NCBI GenBank assembly: GCA_903830015.1
Contig: CAIKSH010000370.1
Span: forward strand, 1-19,197
Reading direction: 5' to 3'
DNA from: an uncultured Solirubrobacterales bacterium
GTDB taxonomy: Bacteria > Actinomycetota > Thermoleophilia > Solirubrobacterales > Solirubrobacteraceae
DNA: 19,197 nt
Made by a program: the position numbers and the translations under genes. Below are positions 6,978-14,158 of the stretch, one piece after another. How positions within the stretch are numbered: the stretch's first letter is position 1; every line of letters begins with the position of its first letter. The notes beneath the pieces are model-generated. The model was not told where the DNA came from. It did no database searches and saw only the letters and a list, made by a program, of their open reading frames with translations.

Positions 6978-7022
6978 GGCGGGGACCCTACCGGCAGGGC
7001 TGCTCTAGGCTCTCTGGCGATG
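6975..7022. promoter_or_regulatory. Back-to-back leaderless-type promoters
   Basis: For the minus-strand thioesterase, TAGGGT (plus 6985-6990) ends 7 nt before its ATG. For the plus-strand gene at 7020, TAGGCT (7006-7011) ends 8 nt before its ATG. The two -10 boxes are 15 bp apart, so each promoter's -35 zone overlaps the other promoter. RNA polymerase could probably occupy only one at a time. No Shine-Dalgarno is visible on either side. Confidence 0.5.
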
Positions 7023-7979
7023 GCGTCGATCAACGACCTCCCGCCCGACCAGCTGGCCGTCCTGCGCATCCTCCTGGCCCAGCAGGGCAGCTACGCGCAG
7101 ATTGCCGGCTCGCTGCGCATCCAGGAGCGCGAGGTTCGCAGCCGGGCCGTAACCGCGCTCGACTCCCTGGCCTCGGTGGAGCCACCTCCCGATGCCGAGC
7201 GCGACGCCACGGCCGACTACCTGCTGGGCCAGCAGGATGAGGCGACCGGCCAGGAGACCCGCGCCATGCTCGCCGACTCGCCGGCCGCGCTGGCCTGGGC
7301 AGGCTCGCTGCGTGAGCCGCTGGCCGAGCTGTCCTCCGGCAGTCTGCCCCGGCTGCCCGAGGCCGGCGCCGGGGCGCCCCGCCTGGCCGAGGACGACGAC
7401 GGGCTCGCGCCGGTCGCCCCGGCCGCTGCGGCCGCGGGCGTCGCCGCATCCCCGGCAGCCTCCAGCGACGGCGAACGTCGCTACGGCCGGCTGCTGCTCG
7501 CCGGAGCCGGGGCGCTGGCCCTGGTCGCCGTCGGCCTGGTGATCGGCCGCGCCACCGCCCCGAGCGACCAGCCGACGACCTCCGGCGCCACCAACGCCGC
7601 CCAGCGTGACGCCAACGCCACTCCGGTTGCCGCAGCGCGGCTAAAGCCGCCTCCGGGAGCGCCGGCCCCCAAGGCCCTGGGGATTGCCCAGTTCGCCCGC
7701 GAGCAGGGCCGCAACGTCCTCGGAGTGGCCGCTCAGGACATGCCGAAGACGCCGAAGGGCTCGGGGTACGGCGTCTGGCTCAGCGGTGGCGCCTCCGAGC
7801 CGGTCTGGCTCGGCTTCTTCTCAGCCGTGAACCGGCAGGGCCAGATCGGGGCCCAGGCCGTGGTGCCGGTCAACCCGACCACCTACAAGACGGTGCTGAT
7901 CACGCGGGAGGGCTCCCGCAACCCCAAGAGCCCCGGAACCACATACCTGAGCGGCGCCATCACCGGCACCGGCGGCTGA
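7020..7979 (+). CDS. Single-pass membrane protein with HTH-like N-terminus and RskA-like anti-sigma C-terminal domain
   Basis: The 319-residue protein starts at ATG 7020, supported by TAGGCT 8 nt upstream; the open frame extends further 5' only through antisense of the thioesterase. Residues about 12-50 (LRILLAQQGSYAQIAGSL onward) resemble a sigma region-4-type helix-turn-helix. Residues 65-104 (ADYLLGQQDEATGQETRAML) resemble the N-terminal helices of anti-sigma factors. A low-complexity A/P/D linker precedes one transmembrane helix (about 157-177) and a second A/T/P linker. Residues about 248-315 (GYGVWLSGGASEPVWLGFF, then VPVNPTTYKTVLITREG) match the RskA-type extracytoplasmic domain pattern. 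It may restrain a sigma factor, possibly the ECF sigma at 2275-2814, but that pairing is inference. The HTH call is by pattern only. Confidence 0.7.
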   Translation: MASINDLPPDQLAVLRILLAQQGSYAQIAGSLRIQEREVRSRAVTALDSLASVEPPPDAERDATADYLLGQQDEATGQETRAMLADSPAALAWAGSLREPLAELSSGSLPRLPEAGAGAPRLAEDDDGLAPVAPAAAAAGVAASPAASSDGERRYGRLLLAGAGALALVAVGLVIGRATAPSDQPTTSGATNAAQRDANATPVAAARLKPPPGAPAPKALGIAQFAREQGRNVLGVAAQDMPKTPKGSGYGVWLSGGASEPVWLGFFSAVNRQGQIGAQAVVPVNPTTYKTVLITREGSRNPKSPGTTYLSGAITGTGG

Positions 7980-7985
7980 GCCTCC

Positions 7986-9587
7986 CTACAGCAGCTTGCC
8001 GGGGTTCATGATCCCGTCCGGGTCCGCCTTCGCCCGGGCACCCCGGAGCATCGAGATGCCGAGCCGGCCGTCCTCGTGCTTGAGGTAACGGCGGTGGTCG
8101 GCCCCGATTCCGTGATGGTGGGTGATCGTGCCACCGGCCCCGACGATCGCCTCGCAGGCCGAGCGCTTGACCTTCTCCCACTGGCCGACCGGGTCCTCCT
8201 GGTCCTGGAGGGCCAGGAAGGTGAAGTAGAGGCAGCAACCGGTCGGGTAGACGTGGGAGATGTGGCAGCCCACGACCGGCGCCTGCTCGCCGAGCGCCTC
8301 GCGGACCGCGGCGTAGAGGACCGGCGCGTTCGACCAGGTCGTCGCCGTCTCCAGCGTCTCGACCATGACGCCGCGGCCCATCAGGTCATCCCGCAGGTAC
8401 GGCCCTTCGAAGCGGCCGCGGGCCCACGCCCGGCCGGGCCCGGTGCCGATGCTCACCGCCCCGAAACCCTTCATCGCGGCTACCGCCTGCGCCCGCCGGC
8501 CCTGCGTGGTACCGGCGGGGCCCTCCCAGCCCAGCACCGCGAGCGCCGCCGACTCGACCGGCGCCCCGCGGGCCTTCAGGTACCGGGCCAGCACGCTGCG
8601 GCGCGCTCCTTCCAGTCCCGCCGCGGCGAGGAAGAACTCGGTCTCGTCCTCATCGGAGAGGCGCGTGATATCCGGCTGGACGCCCTCCTGGGCCAGCCTC
8701 CGGAAGGCGGCCGCCCCGGTCTCGAAGCTCGGGAAGACGAAGGCCTCGTAGCGGGTCTCCTCCGGCCGGGCCGCCAGTTCGACCTCCACCTCGGTAATCA
8801 CGCCGAAGGTGCCCTCCGAACCCAGGACGAGCTCGCGCAGGTCTGGTCCGGCGGCACTGGCCGGCCTCGCATCGAGCCCGAGCGTTCCGGCCGGTGAGAC
8901 CAGCTGCACTCCGCGCACGAGGTCATCGATCCGCCCGTAGCCGCTCGAAGCCTGGCCGGCCGACCGGGTGGCCACCCAGCCCCCGACCGTCGAGTACTCA
9001 AAGCTCTGCGGAAAATGGCCGAGCGTGAGGCCGTGGCGCGCCAGCGCGTATTCGACCTCAGGGCCCCGCAGTCCGGCCCCGAGCCGCGCCAGGCGCGCAA
9101 CGCCATCGACCGAGGAGACCGAGCGCAGCCGGCCGGTGTCCAGGGTGACGACCGCCTCGTGGGAGCCCCTCAGCGGCTCGATGCCCCCGACCACGCTGGT
9201 ACCGCCACCGAACGGAACTACGGCGATCTCCTTCGCCGAGCAGTACCGGAGCAGCCCGGCCACCTGCTCCGCGTTGTCGGGGTAGAGGACCGCGTCGGGC
9301 ATCGGGACCTTCCCCCCGGCCCGCATGCGGACCAGGTCGGGGTACCCCTTGCCGGCGGCATGCCGGAGCCGGTCGGCGAAGCCGGTGGAGAGCCCGTCTT
9401 TCCCGACGATCGCCGAGAGTTGGCGCAGGCGCTTGCCTGAGAGGCGCACCTTCGGCTCGGAAAAGTCCGACAGATCAGCCGGAGCGACGTAGGGGCCGAT
9501 TCCCCCCAGCCGCTCGCCAAGCCATTCGAGCAGGTGGGCGTTCTCGGACGGGGCCCGCTCGTCCTCTCCCCAGCCCCAATAGCGCAT
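7986..9587 (-). CDS. FAD-binding oxidase of the alkyldihydroxyacetonephosphate synthase (AGPS) type
   Basis: The 533-residue protein combines a VAO/PCMH-type FAD domain with an FAD-oxidase C-terminal domain. It begins RYWGWG, as AGPS-like proteins do. PFGGGTSVVGG (125-135) and the span 191-212 (HFPQSFEYSTVGGWVATRSA onward) bind FAD. The active-site histidine triplet HHH is at 490-492, and Y454 (CLYFTF) matches the region of the AGPS catalytic tyrosine. AGPS swaps the acyl chain of acyl-DHAP for a fatty alcohol to start ether-lipid synthesis; bacterial relatives may act on other hydroxyacids, so the reaction is not certain. ATG at 9587 is preferred because it follows the upstream stop as TGA-G-ATG, the same junction as apt to SRPBCC; an in-frame ATG at 9602 is possible. 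It is last in the minus-strand run. Confidence 0.85.
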   Translation of the reverse strand: MRYWGWGEDERAPSENAHLLEWLGERLGGIGPYVAPADLSDFSEPKVRLSGKRLRQLSAIVGKDGLSTGFADRLRHAAGKGYPDLVRMRAGGKVPMPDAVLYPDNAEQVAGLLRYCSAKEIAVVPFGGGTSVVGGIEPLRGSHEAVVTLDTGRLRSVSSVDGVARLARLGAGLRGPEVEYALARHGLTLGHFPQSFEYSTVGGWVATRSAGQASSGYGRIDDLVRGVQLVSPAGTLGLDARPASAAGPDLRELVLGSEGTFGVITEVEVELAARPEETRYEAFVFPSFETGAAAFRRLAQEGVQPDITRLSDEDETEFFLAAAGLEGARRSVLARYLKARGAPVESAALAVLGWEGPAGTTQGRRAQAVAAMKGFGAVSIGTGPGRAWARGRFEGPYLRDDLMGRGVMVETLETATTWSNAPVLYAAVREALGEQAPVVGCHISHVYPTGCCLYFTFLALQDQEDPVGQWEKVKRSACEAIVGAGGTITHHHGIGADHRRYLKHEDGRLGISMLRGARAKADPDGIMNPGKLL

Positions 9588-9588
9588 C

Positions 9589-10035
9589 TCACCGGCTGCC
9601 ATGGAGCTCCTCCAGGGTCTCGAGCGCCTCGTCGATGTGCCGGCGGGTGGCCCCGCGGAAGAGGAAGCCGCCCAGGCGCGCCATGCCGCGCAGCTGGCGG
9701 CTCACCTCGATGGTCACCAGCGTCCCGTCCGCCGAGCCGCCGAGCTCGATGAGCGTCTCCGAGCTCCTGAGCACCTTCCCGAACGGGTCGTCCCCCAGTT
9801 CCTGGGCAAAGCGCCACCGAACGGGCTTCTCCCGCTCGAGGACGGTGAAGTCGGCACGCAGGTCGCGGCCGGCGTCGGTCCGCAGGACCTCGGTAAACCT
9901 GTCGCCCGAGCCGGAGATGCCCTCAACCCTGATCACCCGCGGCCACCAGGTCGGGAGCTGTCCCGGGTCGCTCACCCGGCCCCAGAGCTCGGACTGGGGC
10001 GCGTCGATGGAGCGGCTTCGGCGGACCTTCGGCAT
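9589..10035 (-). CDS. SRPBCC (START-like) superfamily protein
   Basis: The 148-residue protein has the pattern of a polyketide cyclase/START-like ligand-binding fold. It opens with a strand RSRSIDAPQSELWGRVSDP and the typical LPTWWPRVIRVEG, then alternating strands, and ends with a long C-terminal helix (FRGATRRHIDEALETLEEL). Such proteins bind hydrophobic ligands in a cavity. No catalytic residues can be assigned. It starts one nucleotide after the apt stop (TGA-G-ATG) and is followed by the AGPS-like gene with the same junction, so the three are almost certainly cotranscribed. A role in handling the lipid substrate or product of the AGPS-like enzyme is possible but unproven. Confidence 0.83.
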   Translation of the reverse strand: MPKVRRSRSIDAPQSELWGRVSDPGQLPTWWPRVIRVEGISGSGDRFTEVLRTDAGRDLRADFTVLEREKPVRWRFAQELGDDPFGKVLRSSETLIELGGSADGTLVTIEVSRQLRGMARLGGFLFRGATRRHIDEALETLEELHGSR

Positions 10036-10036
10036 C

Positions 10037-10561
10037 TCAGGACTCCGGGAAGACCACGAGGCTGCTGACCGGCAGCGGGTTCAGGAGCTCGCGGCCTCCC
10101 AGGCCGTCGAGCTCGATAAGGAAGGAGAAGCCGGCAACCTCGCCCCCGCTCTTCTCCACCAGCTCCTGGACGGCACGGGCGGTTCCGCCGGTAGCGAGCA
10201 GGTCGTCGTGGACCAGCACGCGATGGCCTTCTGAGATGGCGTCGTCGTGCAGCTCCAGGGTCTCGTCGCCGTACTCCAGCGAGTAGGCGGCGCTGAGCGT
10301 CGCGTAGGGCAGCTTTCCCGGCTTGCGCGCCATCACGAAGCCGCAGTCCAGCGCCGAGGCCAGCGCAGGCCCGAGCAGGAAGCCCCGGGCCTCGGCGCCG
10401 ATGACCACGTCGGCCCCGAACTCCCGGGACTCACCGGCCAGCCGCTCGACGGCCTGGCGCAGCGCCTCCCGGTCGGCCAGGAGCGGAGTGATGTCCCGGA
10501 AGTCGATTCCGGGCGCCGGGAAGTCGGGGATCGTCCTGATGAACGACTCGAGCCCGGTCAC
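10037..10561 (-). CDS. apt: Adenine phosphoribosyltransferase
   Basis: The 174-residue protein salvages adenine to AMP using PRPP in the cytoplasm. RTIPDFPAPGIDFRDITPLL is near the N-terminus (10-28), and the PRPP-binding loop VLVHDDLLATGGT is at 115-127. VIGAEARGFLLG and ARKPGKLPY are further conserved motifs. Length is normal. The start is GTG at 10559-10561, overlapping the stop of the preceding MerR gene (GTGA). It was preferred over an upstream in-frame codon that would add about 80 residues read from the MerR gene in another frame. It is placed between a regulator and an SRPBCC gene in a tight operon. Confidence 0.95.
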   Translation of the reverse strand: MTGLESFIRTIPDFPAPGIDFRDITPLLADREALRQAVERLAGESREFGADVVIGAEARGFLLGPALASALDCGFVMARKPGKLPYATLSAAYSLEYGDETLELHDDAISEGHRVLVHDDLLATGGTARAVQELVEKSGGEVAGFSFLIELDGLGGRELLNPLPVSSLVVFPES

Positions 10562-11322
10562 GAGACCAGCGAACGCAGGTCCCCGACGAGCAGGAGGTGC
10601 TTGAGGTGCGTGGTGACCGCCGCCAGGTCTTCGAGGGCCTCGGTGGCCTCCTTGCGCCGCTCGGCGTTTCGGGAGCGCAGGCCCGGCGAGAGGATCTGCT
10701 GGAGAAGGGCCGCTTCGCGATCGGCCGAGCTCTTGAAGACCCTCAGGTTGCGGCCTTCGACCCCGTAGCGCGAAAGCTCGACAGCCGCCATCACGATTTC
10801 GCATTCGGTGGCGCTGAAACTCTCCTCGCCCGGGTCGCCGGAGCCGCGGATCAGCCCGAACTCCAGCAGCTGGTCCACCAGTTCCGGGCGGGCCTTGGTC
10901 TCCTCGATCAGCTCTTCACGGGTAAAGCGCGCCTCGGGGGCCGTGGGCACCACCGAGGGCAGGCGCCCGGGCCGCTTGCTGGCAGTGCCCTTTCCCTTGG
11001 CCGGCGTGGCCGCGTCGGAGCGCCCGACGGCCAGCTCCTGGCGGATCACCTTCAGCGGGAGGAACTCGTCGCGCTGGAGCCGCAGGATCGTCCGCAGCCG
11101 CGCAACGTCGGCCTGCGAGTAGAGCCGGTAGCCGCCCGGGGTCCGGTTCGGCGCCAGCAGCCGCTGGTTCTCCAGGTAGCGAATCTTCGAAATCGAAATG
11201 TCGGGGAACTCGGTCGAGAGCGTCTTGCAGACCGCCCCGATGGTCATCGGCTTGGTGCGCCGCGGCTCGGGGCGGGCCGGGGACGAGGCAAGCTTCTTCT
11301 GGGCCTGGCGGGCGGTCGGCAT
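10558..11322 (-). CDS. ftsR: MerR-family regulator, FtsR-like
   Basis: The 254-residue protein has a basic, disordered N-terminus (1-25) and a MerR winged HTH at about 26-80: MTIGAVCKTLSTEFPDISIS, then IRYLENQRLLAPNRTPGGYR. A linker rich in A, G, K and P follows. A second helical domain (FTREELIEETKARPELVDQL) has the layout of actinobacterial FtsR/Rv1828-type regulators rather than of metal- or drug-sensing MerR proteins. FtsR is known in Corynebacterium as an activator of ftsZ. The gene directly follows a GarA-like FHA gene, the same gene order as Rv1827-Rv1828 in mycobacteria, which supports the call. Its ATG overlaps the FHA stop by one base (TGATG). An in-frame ATG at residue 26 is an alternative start. 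DNA targets are unknown here. Confidence 0.8.
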   Translation of the reverse strand: MPTARQAQKKLASSPARPEPRRTKPMTIGAVCKTLSTEFPDISISKIRYLENQRLLAPNRTPGGYRLYSQADVARLRTILRLQRDEFLPLKVIRQELAVGRSDAATPAKGKGTASKRPGRLPSVVPTAPEARFTREELIEETKARPELVDQLLEFGLIRGSGDPGEESFSATECEIVMAAVELSRYGVEGRNLRVFKSSADREAALLQQILSPGLRSRNAERRKEATEALEDLAAVTTHLKHLLLVGDLRSLVS

Positions 11323-11798
11323 CAGCGGGAGAAGAAGGTCAGTTTGAACTTGCCGATCTGGAGCTCGTCGCCGTCCTCGAGCTCCTGGCTGTCGACCCGC
11401 TGGCGGTTGACGTAGCTCCCGTTCAGCGAGCCCAGGTCGTCAATGAACCAGGCGTTGCCGCGGCGCACGAAGAGGGCGTGGTTGCGCGAGACGGTGATGT
11501 CGTCGAGGAAGATCTCGTTCTCGGGGCCGCGGCCCACTCCCAGGCGCTCTCCCTCCAGCGCGAAGCTCTCCCCCACGCGGCCGCCGCCGGAGCGGATCAC
11601 CAGGGCGGCGCCCTCGGCGTCGACGAGCTCGTCGATCTCGACCGGGATCAGTTCGCCGCTCTCCTGGTCGATCCGGTAGGTCGCCGTCGACTCGCGCTGC
11701 TGCTCTCCGGGGTCGCCGATGTAGGCACCGCACTTCTGGCAGTACGAGGCGCCTTCAGAGTTGGCGAAAGAGCATTCCGGGCAGTGCAGGGCGGTCAC
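11322..11798 (-). CDS. Zinc ribbon-FHA protein, GarA/OdhI-like phospho-switch
   Basis: The 158-residue protein has three parts. Residues 6-23 are a zinc ribbon (C6, C9, C20, C23). Residues 36-42, ESTATYR, align with the GarA phosphoacceptor motif ETTSVFR, making T38 the equivalent of the PknB-type threonine. Residues about 65-156 are an FHA domain with G89-R90, S104-R105-x-H107 and N126-G127, the phosphothreonine-binding set. The C-terminus (SLNGSYVNRQRVDS, then GDELQIGKFKLTFF) closely resembles GarA/OdhI. Those proteins inhibit 2-oxoglutarate dehydrogenase and control glutamate metabolism, and are switched off when the phosphothreonine folds back on the FHA. The zinc ribbon is absent from GarA. 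The start is GTG at 11796-11798, with TATGCT 9 nt upstream. No kinase gene is nearby. The function is inferred by similarity. Confidence 0.85.
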   Translation of the reverse strand: MTALHCPECSFANSEGASYCQKCGAYIGDPGEQQRESTATYRIDQESGELIPVEIDELVDAEGAALVIRSGGGRVGESFALEGERLGVGRGPENEIFLDDITVSRNHALFVRRGNAWFIDDLGSLNGSYVNRQRVDSQELEDGDELQIGKFKLTFFSR

Positions 11799-11813
11799 GC
11801 GGTCGCGAGCATA
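11796..11813 (-). promoter_or_regulatory. Possible internal promoter of the FHA gene
   Basis: On the minus strand TATGCT (plus 11808-11813) ends 9 nt before the GTG start, within the 39-nt gap after the pgsA-like gene. It fits the near-leaderless pattern of this window and would let the FHA-ftsR-apt-SRPBCC-AGPS block be transcribed separately from proS-pgsA. Confidence 0.4.
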
Positions 11814-11837
11814 CCAGCGGAAAAGTGACCATCAACT

Positions 11838-12467
11838 TCAGGTTGAGGTCTTGCTTTCGGCGATCTGGCGGCGCGCGGACACCAGGTACATCGCGCTGGC
11901 CACGTAGAGCAGGACCACGCCCACCGCCACCAGCACCGAGGAGACCGTCCAGAGCCCGCAGAGGGCCAGGAATATGCCTCCCATGACCGGCCAGACCCCC
12001 CATCGCCCCCACCAGTTGACCTCGATTCGCGCCCCCCGCCGCAGCAGGAACGGGCCGACGATGAGCATCAGCAGCTCGCGGGCGACGATCAGGAGCAGCA
12101 GGGGGCGCCACATCAGGTCGAACTGCCAGCAGACCACCACCCCGGCGATGACGAAGAGCCGGTCGACGACCGGGTCGAGCATCGATCCCAGCCGGCTGTA
12201 CTGCCCGGTCACCCGGGCGGCGATTCCGTCCACGTAATCGCCGACGGCGATCGCGCCGAAAACGAAGGCCGACCAGAACGAGACCCCGTCGGCATTCCAG
12301 GCCAGGACGAGAAAGACGGGAATCAGGGCCAGGCGCAGGTAGCCGATCGCGTTCGGGATCGTCCACGGCCGCAGCGGGGCGCCCGGCAGGGTCTCGGGAG
12401 GCGGCGGCCCCGACCGGTCCAGGCCGCTGAAGCGGCGGAAGGTCAGCCGGGAGCGCGGCTCGCTCAC
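11838..12467 (-). CDS. pgsA: CDP-alcohol phosphatidyltransferase (PgsA-like)
   Basis: The 209-residue integral membrane protein carries the full CDP-alcohol phosphotransferase signature: D77, D80-G81, A84-R85, G94, D98 and D102, with the exact family spacing. After a soluble N-terminus of about 36 residues, the conserved TIPNAIGYLRLALIPVFLVL starts the first membrane segment. Several hydrophobic segments follow, ending near residue 195. The family makes phosphatidylglycerophosphate, phosphatidylinositol phosphate or cardiolipin from CDP-diacylglycerol; the TIPNxxxxLRL start favours PgsA but the acceptor is not proven. The start is GTG at 12465-12467, overlapping the proS stop (GTGA), preferred over a long upstream extension that lies entirely in an alternate frame of proS. 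Confidence 0.88.
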   Translation of the reverse strand: MSEPRSRLTFRRFSGLDRSGPPPPETLPGAPLRPWTIPNAIGYLRLALIPVFLVLAWNADGVSFWSAFVFGAIAVGDYVDGIAARVTGQYSRLGSMLDPVVDRLFVIAGVVVCWQFDLMWRPLLLLIVARELLMLIVGPFLLRRGARIEVNWWGRWGVWPVMGGIFLALCGLWTVSSVLVAVGVVLLYVASAMYLVSARRQIAESKTST

Positions 12468-14158
12468 GGCAGCCCGTCGAGGAGCGCGGCGACGGCCGCT
12501 GCGGTACCGCCGGCCAGGTCGGGCCCCTCGAGGGCGACCAGGCCCCGACGCCCCTGGGCCTCGGCCTGACCCGACTCCAGGCTCTTGCGGCCCACGGTGA
12601 GCCGCAGCGGGCAGCCGAGCAGCTCGGCGTCGGTGAACTTCTCGCCCGGCCCGGCGTCGCGGTCGTCGTAGAGAACGCTCACCCCGGCGGCCTGGAGCTC
12701 GGCATAGAGGCGTTCGGCGGCCGCCTGCTCGTCGGAGCCCGGCTTGCCCAGCCCGACAAGCTCTACCTCCCAGGGGGCAATCGCCTTCGGCCACGCGATC
12801 CCGTTCTCGTCGGCGTTCTGCTCGATCGCGGCAGCGACGATTCGCGCCGGCCCGATCCCGTAGGACCCCATGACGATCGGCCGCTCCACTCCCTCCTCGT
12901 CGAGGAAGGTGGCGCCGAGCGCCTCCGAGTAGCGGGTGCCGAGCTTGAAGATGTTTCCCACCTCGATCGCCGGCTCCAGGCGGATCTCCCCGCCGGCCAC
13001 CCGGTCGCCGGCCTCGACGCGACGGATGTCGACCGCCTCGAAGTCGAAGTCGCGCCCCGGCTCGACGCCCTGCAGGTGGAAGCCCTCGCGGTTGGCGCCG
13101 CAGATCCAGCCTCCCCCGCCCTGGACGGCCACCGCCTCGTCGAGCAGGACCCGCGCGCCGGTGCCGACCGGGCCGACATACCCGGGCGGCCCGAGCTGCG
13201 AAGCGATCTCCTCCTCGGTCGCGGGCCGGCAGCGCTCGCCGAGCGCGATCTCGAGCTTGCCCTCGTTCACGCGGTGGTCGCCGCGGACGATTGCCACGAC
13301 GAACTCCCCGGCGTCGGTCACCACCGGGAAGGCCTTCAGCAGGGCGTCCGGCGATACCGAAAGGACGCCGGCGACGGTCTCGATATCGGTCGCGCCCGGC
13401 GTCTCAACCTCAGCCGGGGCGTCGAGCGGCGCACCCGGGGTGGCCGGAGCGGCCTGCGCGGTGGCGACCTCGACGTTGGCCGCGTACCCGGGTGCGAGGG
13501 CGATCTCGTCCTCGCCGGCGGGGCACGGGGCCATGTACTCGTGTGCCCCGCTTCCGCCCATCATCCCGACGCCGGAATCGACGCGGTACCACTCCAGGCC
13601 GCAACGGTCGTAGATGCGGTCGTAGGCCCCGATGTGCTTCTCGTAGCTCTCCTCGAGCCCGGCCTCGTCGCGGTCGAAGGAATAGGAATCCTTCATGACG
13701 AACTCGCGCGTGCGCAGCACCCCGGCCCGCGGGCGCGGTTCGTCGCGCGCCTTGGTCTGCAGCTGGTAGAGGATCAGCGGGAGGTCCCGGTAGGAGCGCA
13801 CGACCTGCGATACGTGAAAGGTGACCGGCTCCTCGTGGGTCATGGCCAGGACGAGCTCGGAATCGCGCCGGTCGCTGAGCCGGAAGACCTCCTCGATGGT
13901 GTCGCGGCCCGTCTTCGCCCAGAGGTCACGGGGCTGAAGAACGGGCATCAGCAGCTCCTGGGCGCCGATCGCGTCCATCTCCTCGCGGATGATGACGGTG
14001 ACCCGCTGATGGGCCCGCCAGCCGGCCGGGAGCCAGGTCCACAGCCCGGCGCCCAGCTGCCGCACCAGGCCGGCCCGGACCCCCAGAACGTGCGAGAGAG
14101 CCTGCGCGTCGGCCGGCGCGTCGCGCTCGGTCGGAAGCATCAGCTGGCTCATGCGCAT
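12464..14158 (-). CDS. proS: Prolyl-tRNA synthetase (bacterial type, with editing domain)
   Basis: The 564-residue class II synthetase charges tRNA-Pro. The N-terminus MRMSQLMLPTERDAPADAQA is canonical. Residues 141-161 (RAGVLRTREFVMKDSYSFD) form motif 2, and GSYGIGPARIVAAAIEQ (431 onward) forms motif 3. Between them, roughly 225-380, sits the YbaK-like INS domain that clears mischarged Ala-tRNA-Pro; K275 in LLKAFPVV is at the position of its key lysine. A C-terminal anticodon-binding domain follows. Length and domain order match the bacterial type. The ATG is supported by TAGGCT 8 nt upstream. It heads a seven-gene minus-strand run and overlaps pgsA by 4 bp. Confidence 0.96.
   Translation of the reverse strand: MRMSQLMLPTERDAPADAQALSHVLGVRAGLVRQLGAGLWTWLPAGWRAHQRVTVIIREEMDAIGAQELLMPVLQPRDLWAKTGRDTIEEVFRLSDRRDSELVLAMTHEEPVTFHVSQVVRSYRDLPLILYQLQTKARDEPRPRAGVLRTREFVMKDSYSFDRDEAGLEESYEKHIGAYDRIYDRCGLEWYRVDSGVGMMGGSGAHEYMAPCPAGEDEIALAPGYAANVEVATAQAAPATPGAPLDAPAEVETPGATDIETVAGVLSVSPDALLKAFPVVTDAGEFVVAIVRGDHRVNEGKLEIALGERCRPATEEEIASQLGPPGYVGPVGTGARVLLDEAVAVQGGGGWICGANREGFHLQGVEPGRDFDFEAVDIRRVEAGDRVAGGEIRLEPAIEVGNIFKLGTRYSEALGATFLDEEGVERPIVMGSYGIGPARIVAAAIEQNADENGIAWPKAIAPWEVELVGLGKPGSDEQAAAERLYAELQAAGVSVLYDDRDAGPGEKFTDAELLGCPLRLTVGRKSLESGQAEAQGRRGLVALEGPDLAGGTAAAVAALLDGLP

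Noticed and set aside
6279..7019. Upstream extension of the RskA-like protein's frame
   Set aside because: It runs through the GNAT gene in another frame and antisense to the thioesterase; the ATG at 7020 has a good promoter box and a natural protein start.
12468..12794. N-terminal extension of the pgsA-like frame into proS
   Set aside because: It lies in an alternate frame of proS; the GTG overlapping the proS stop gives a normal-length protein.
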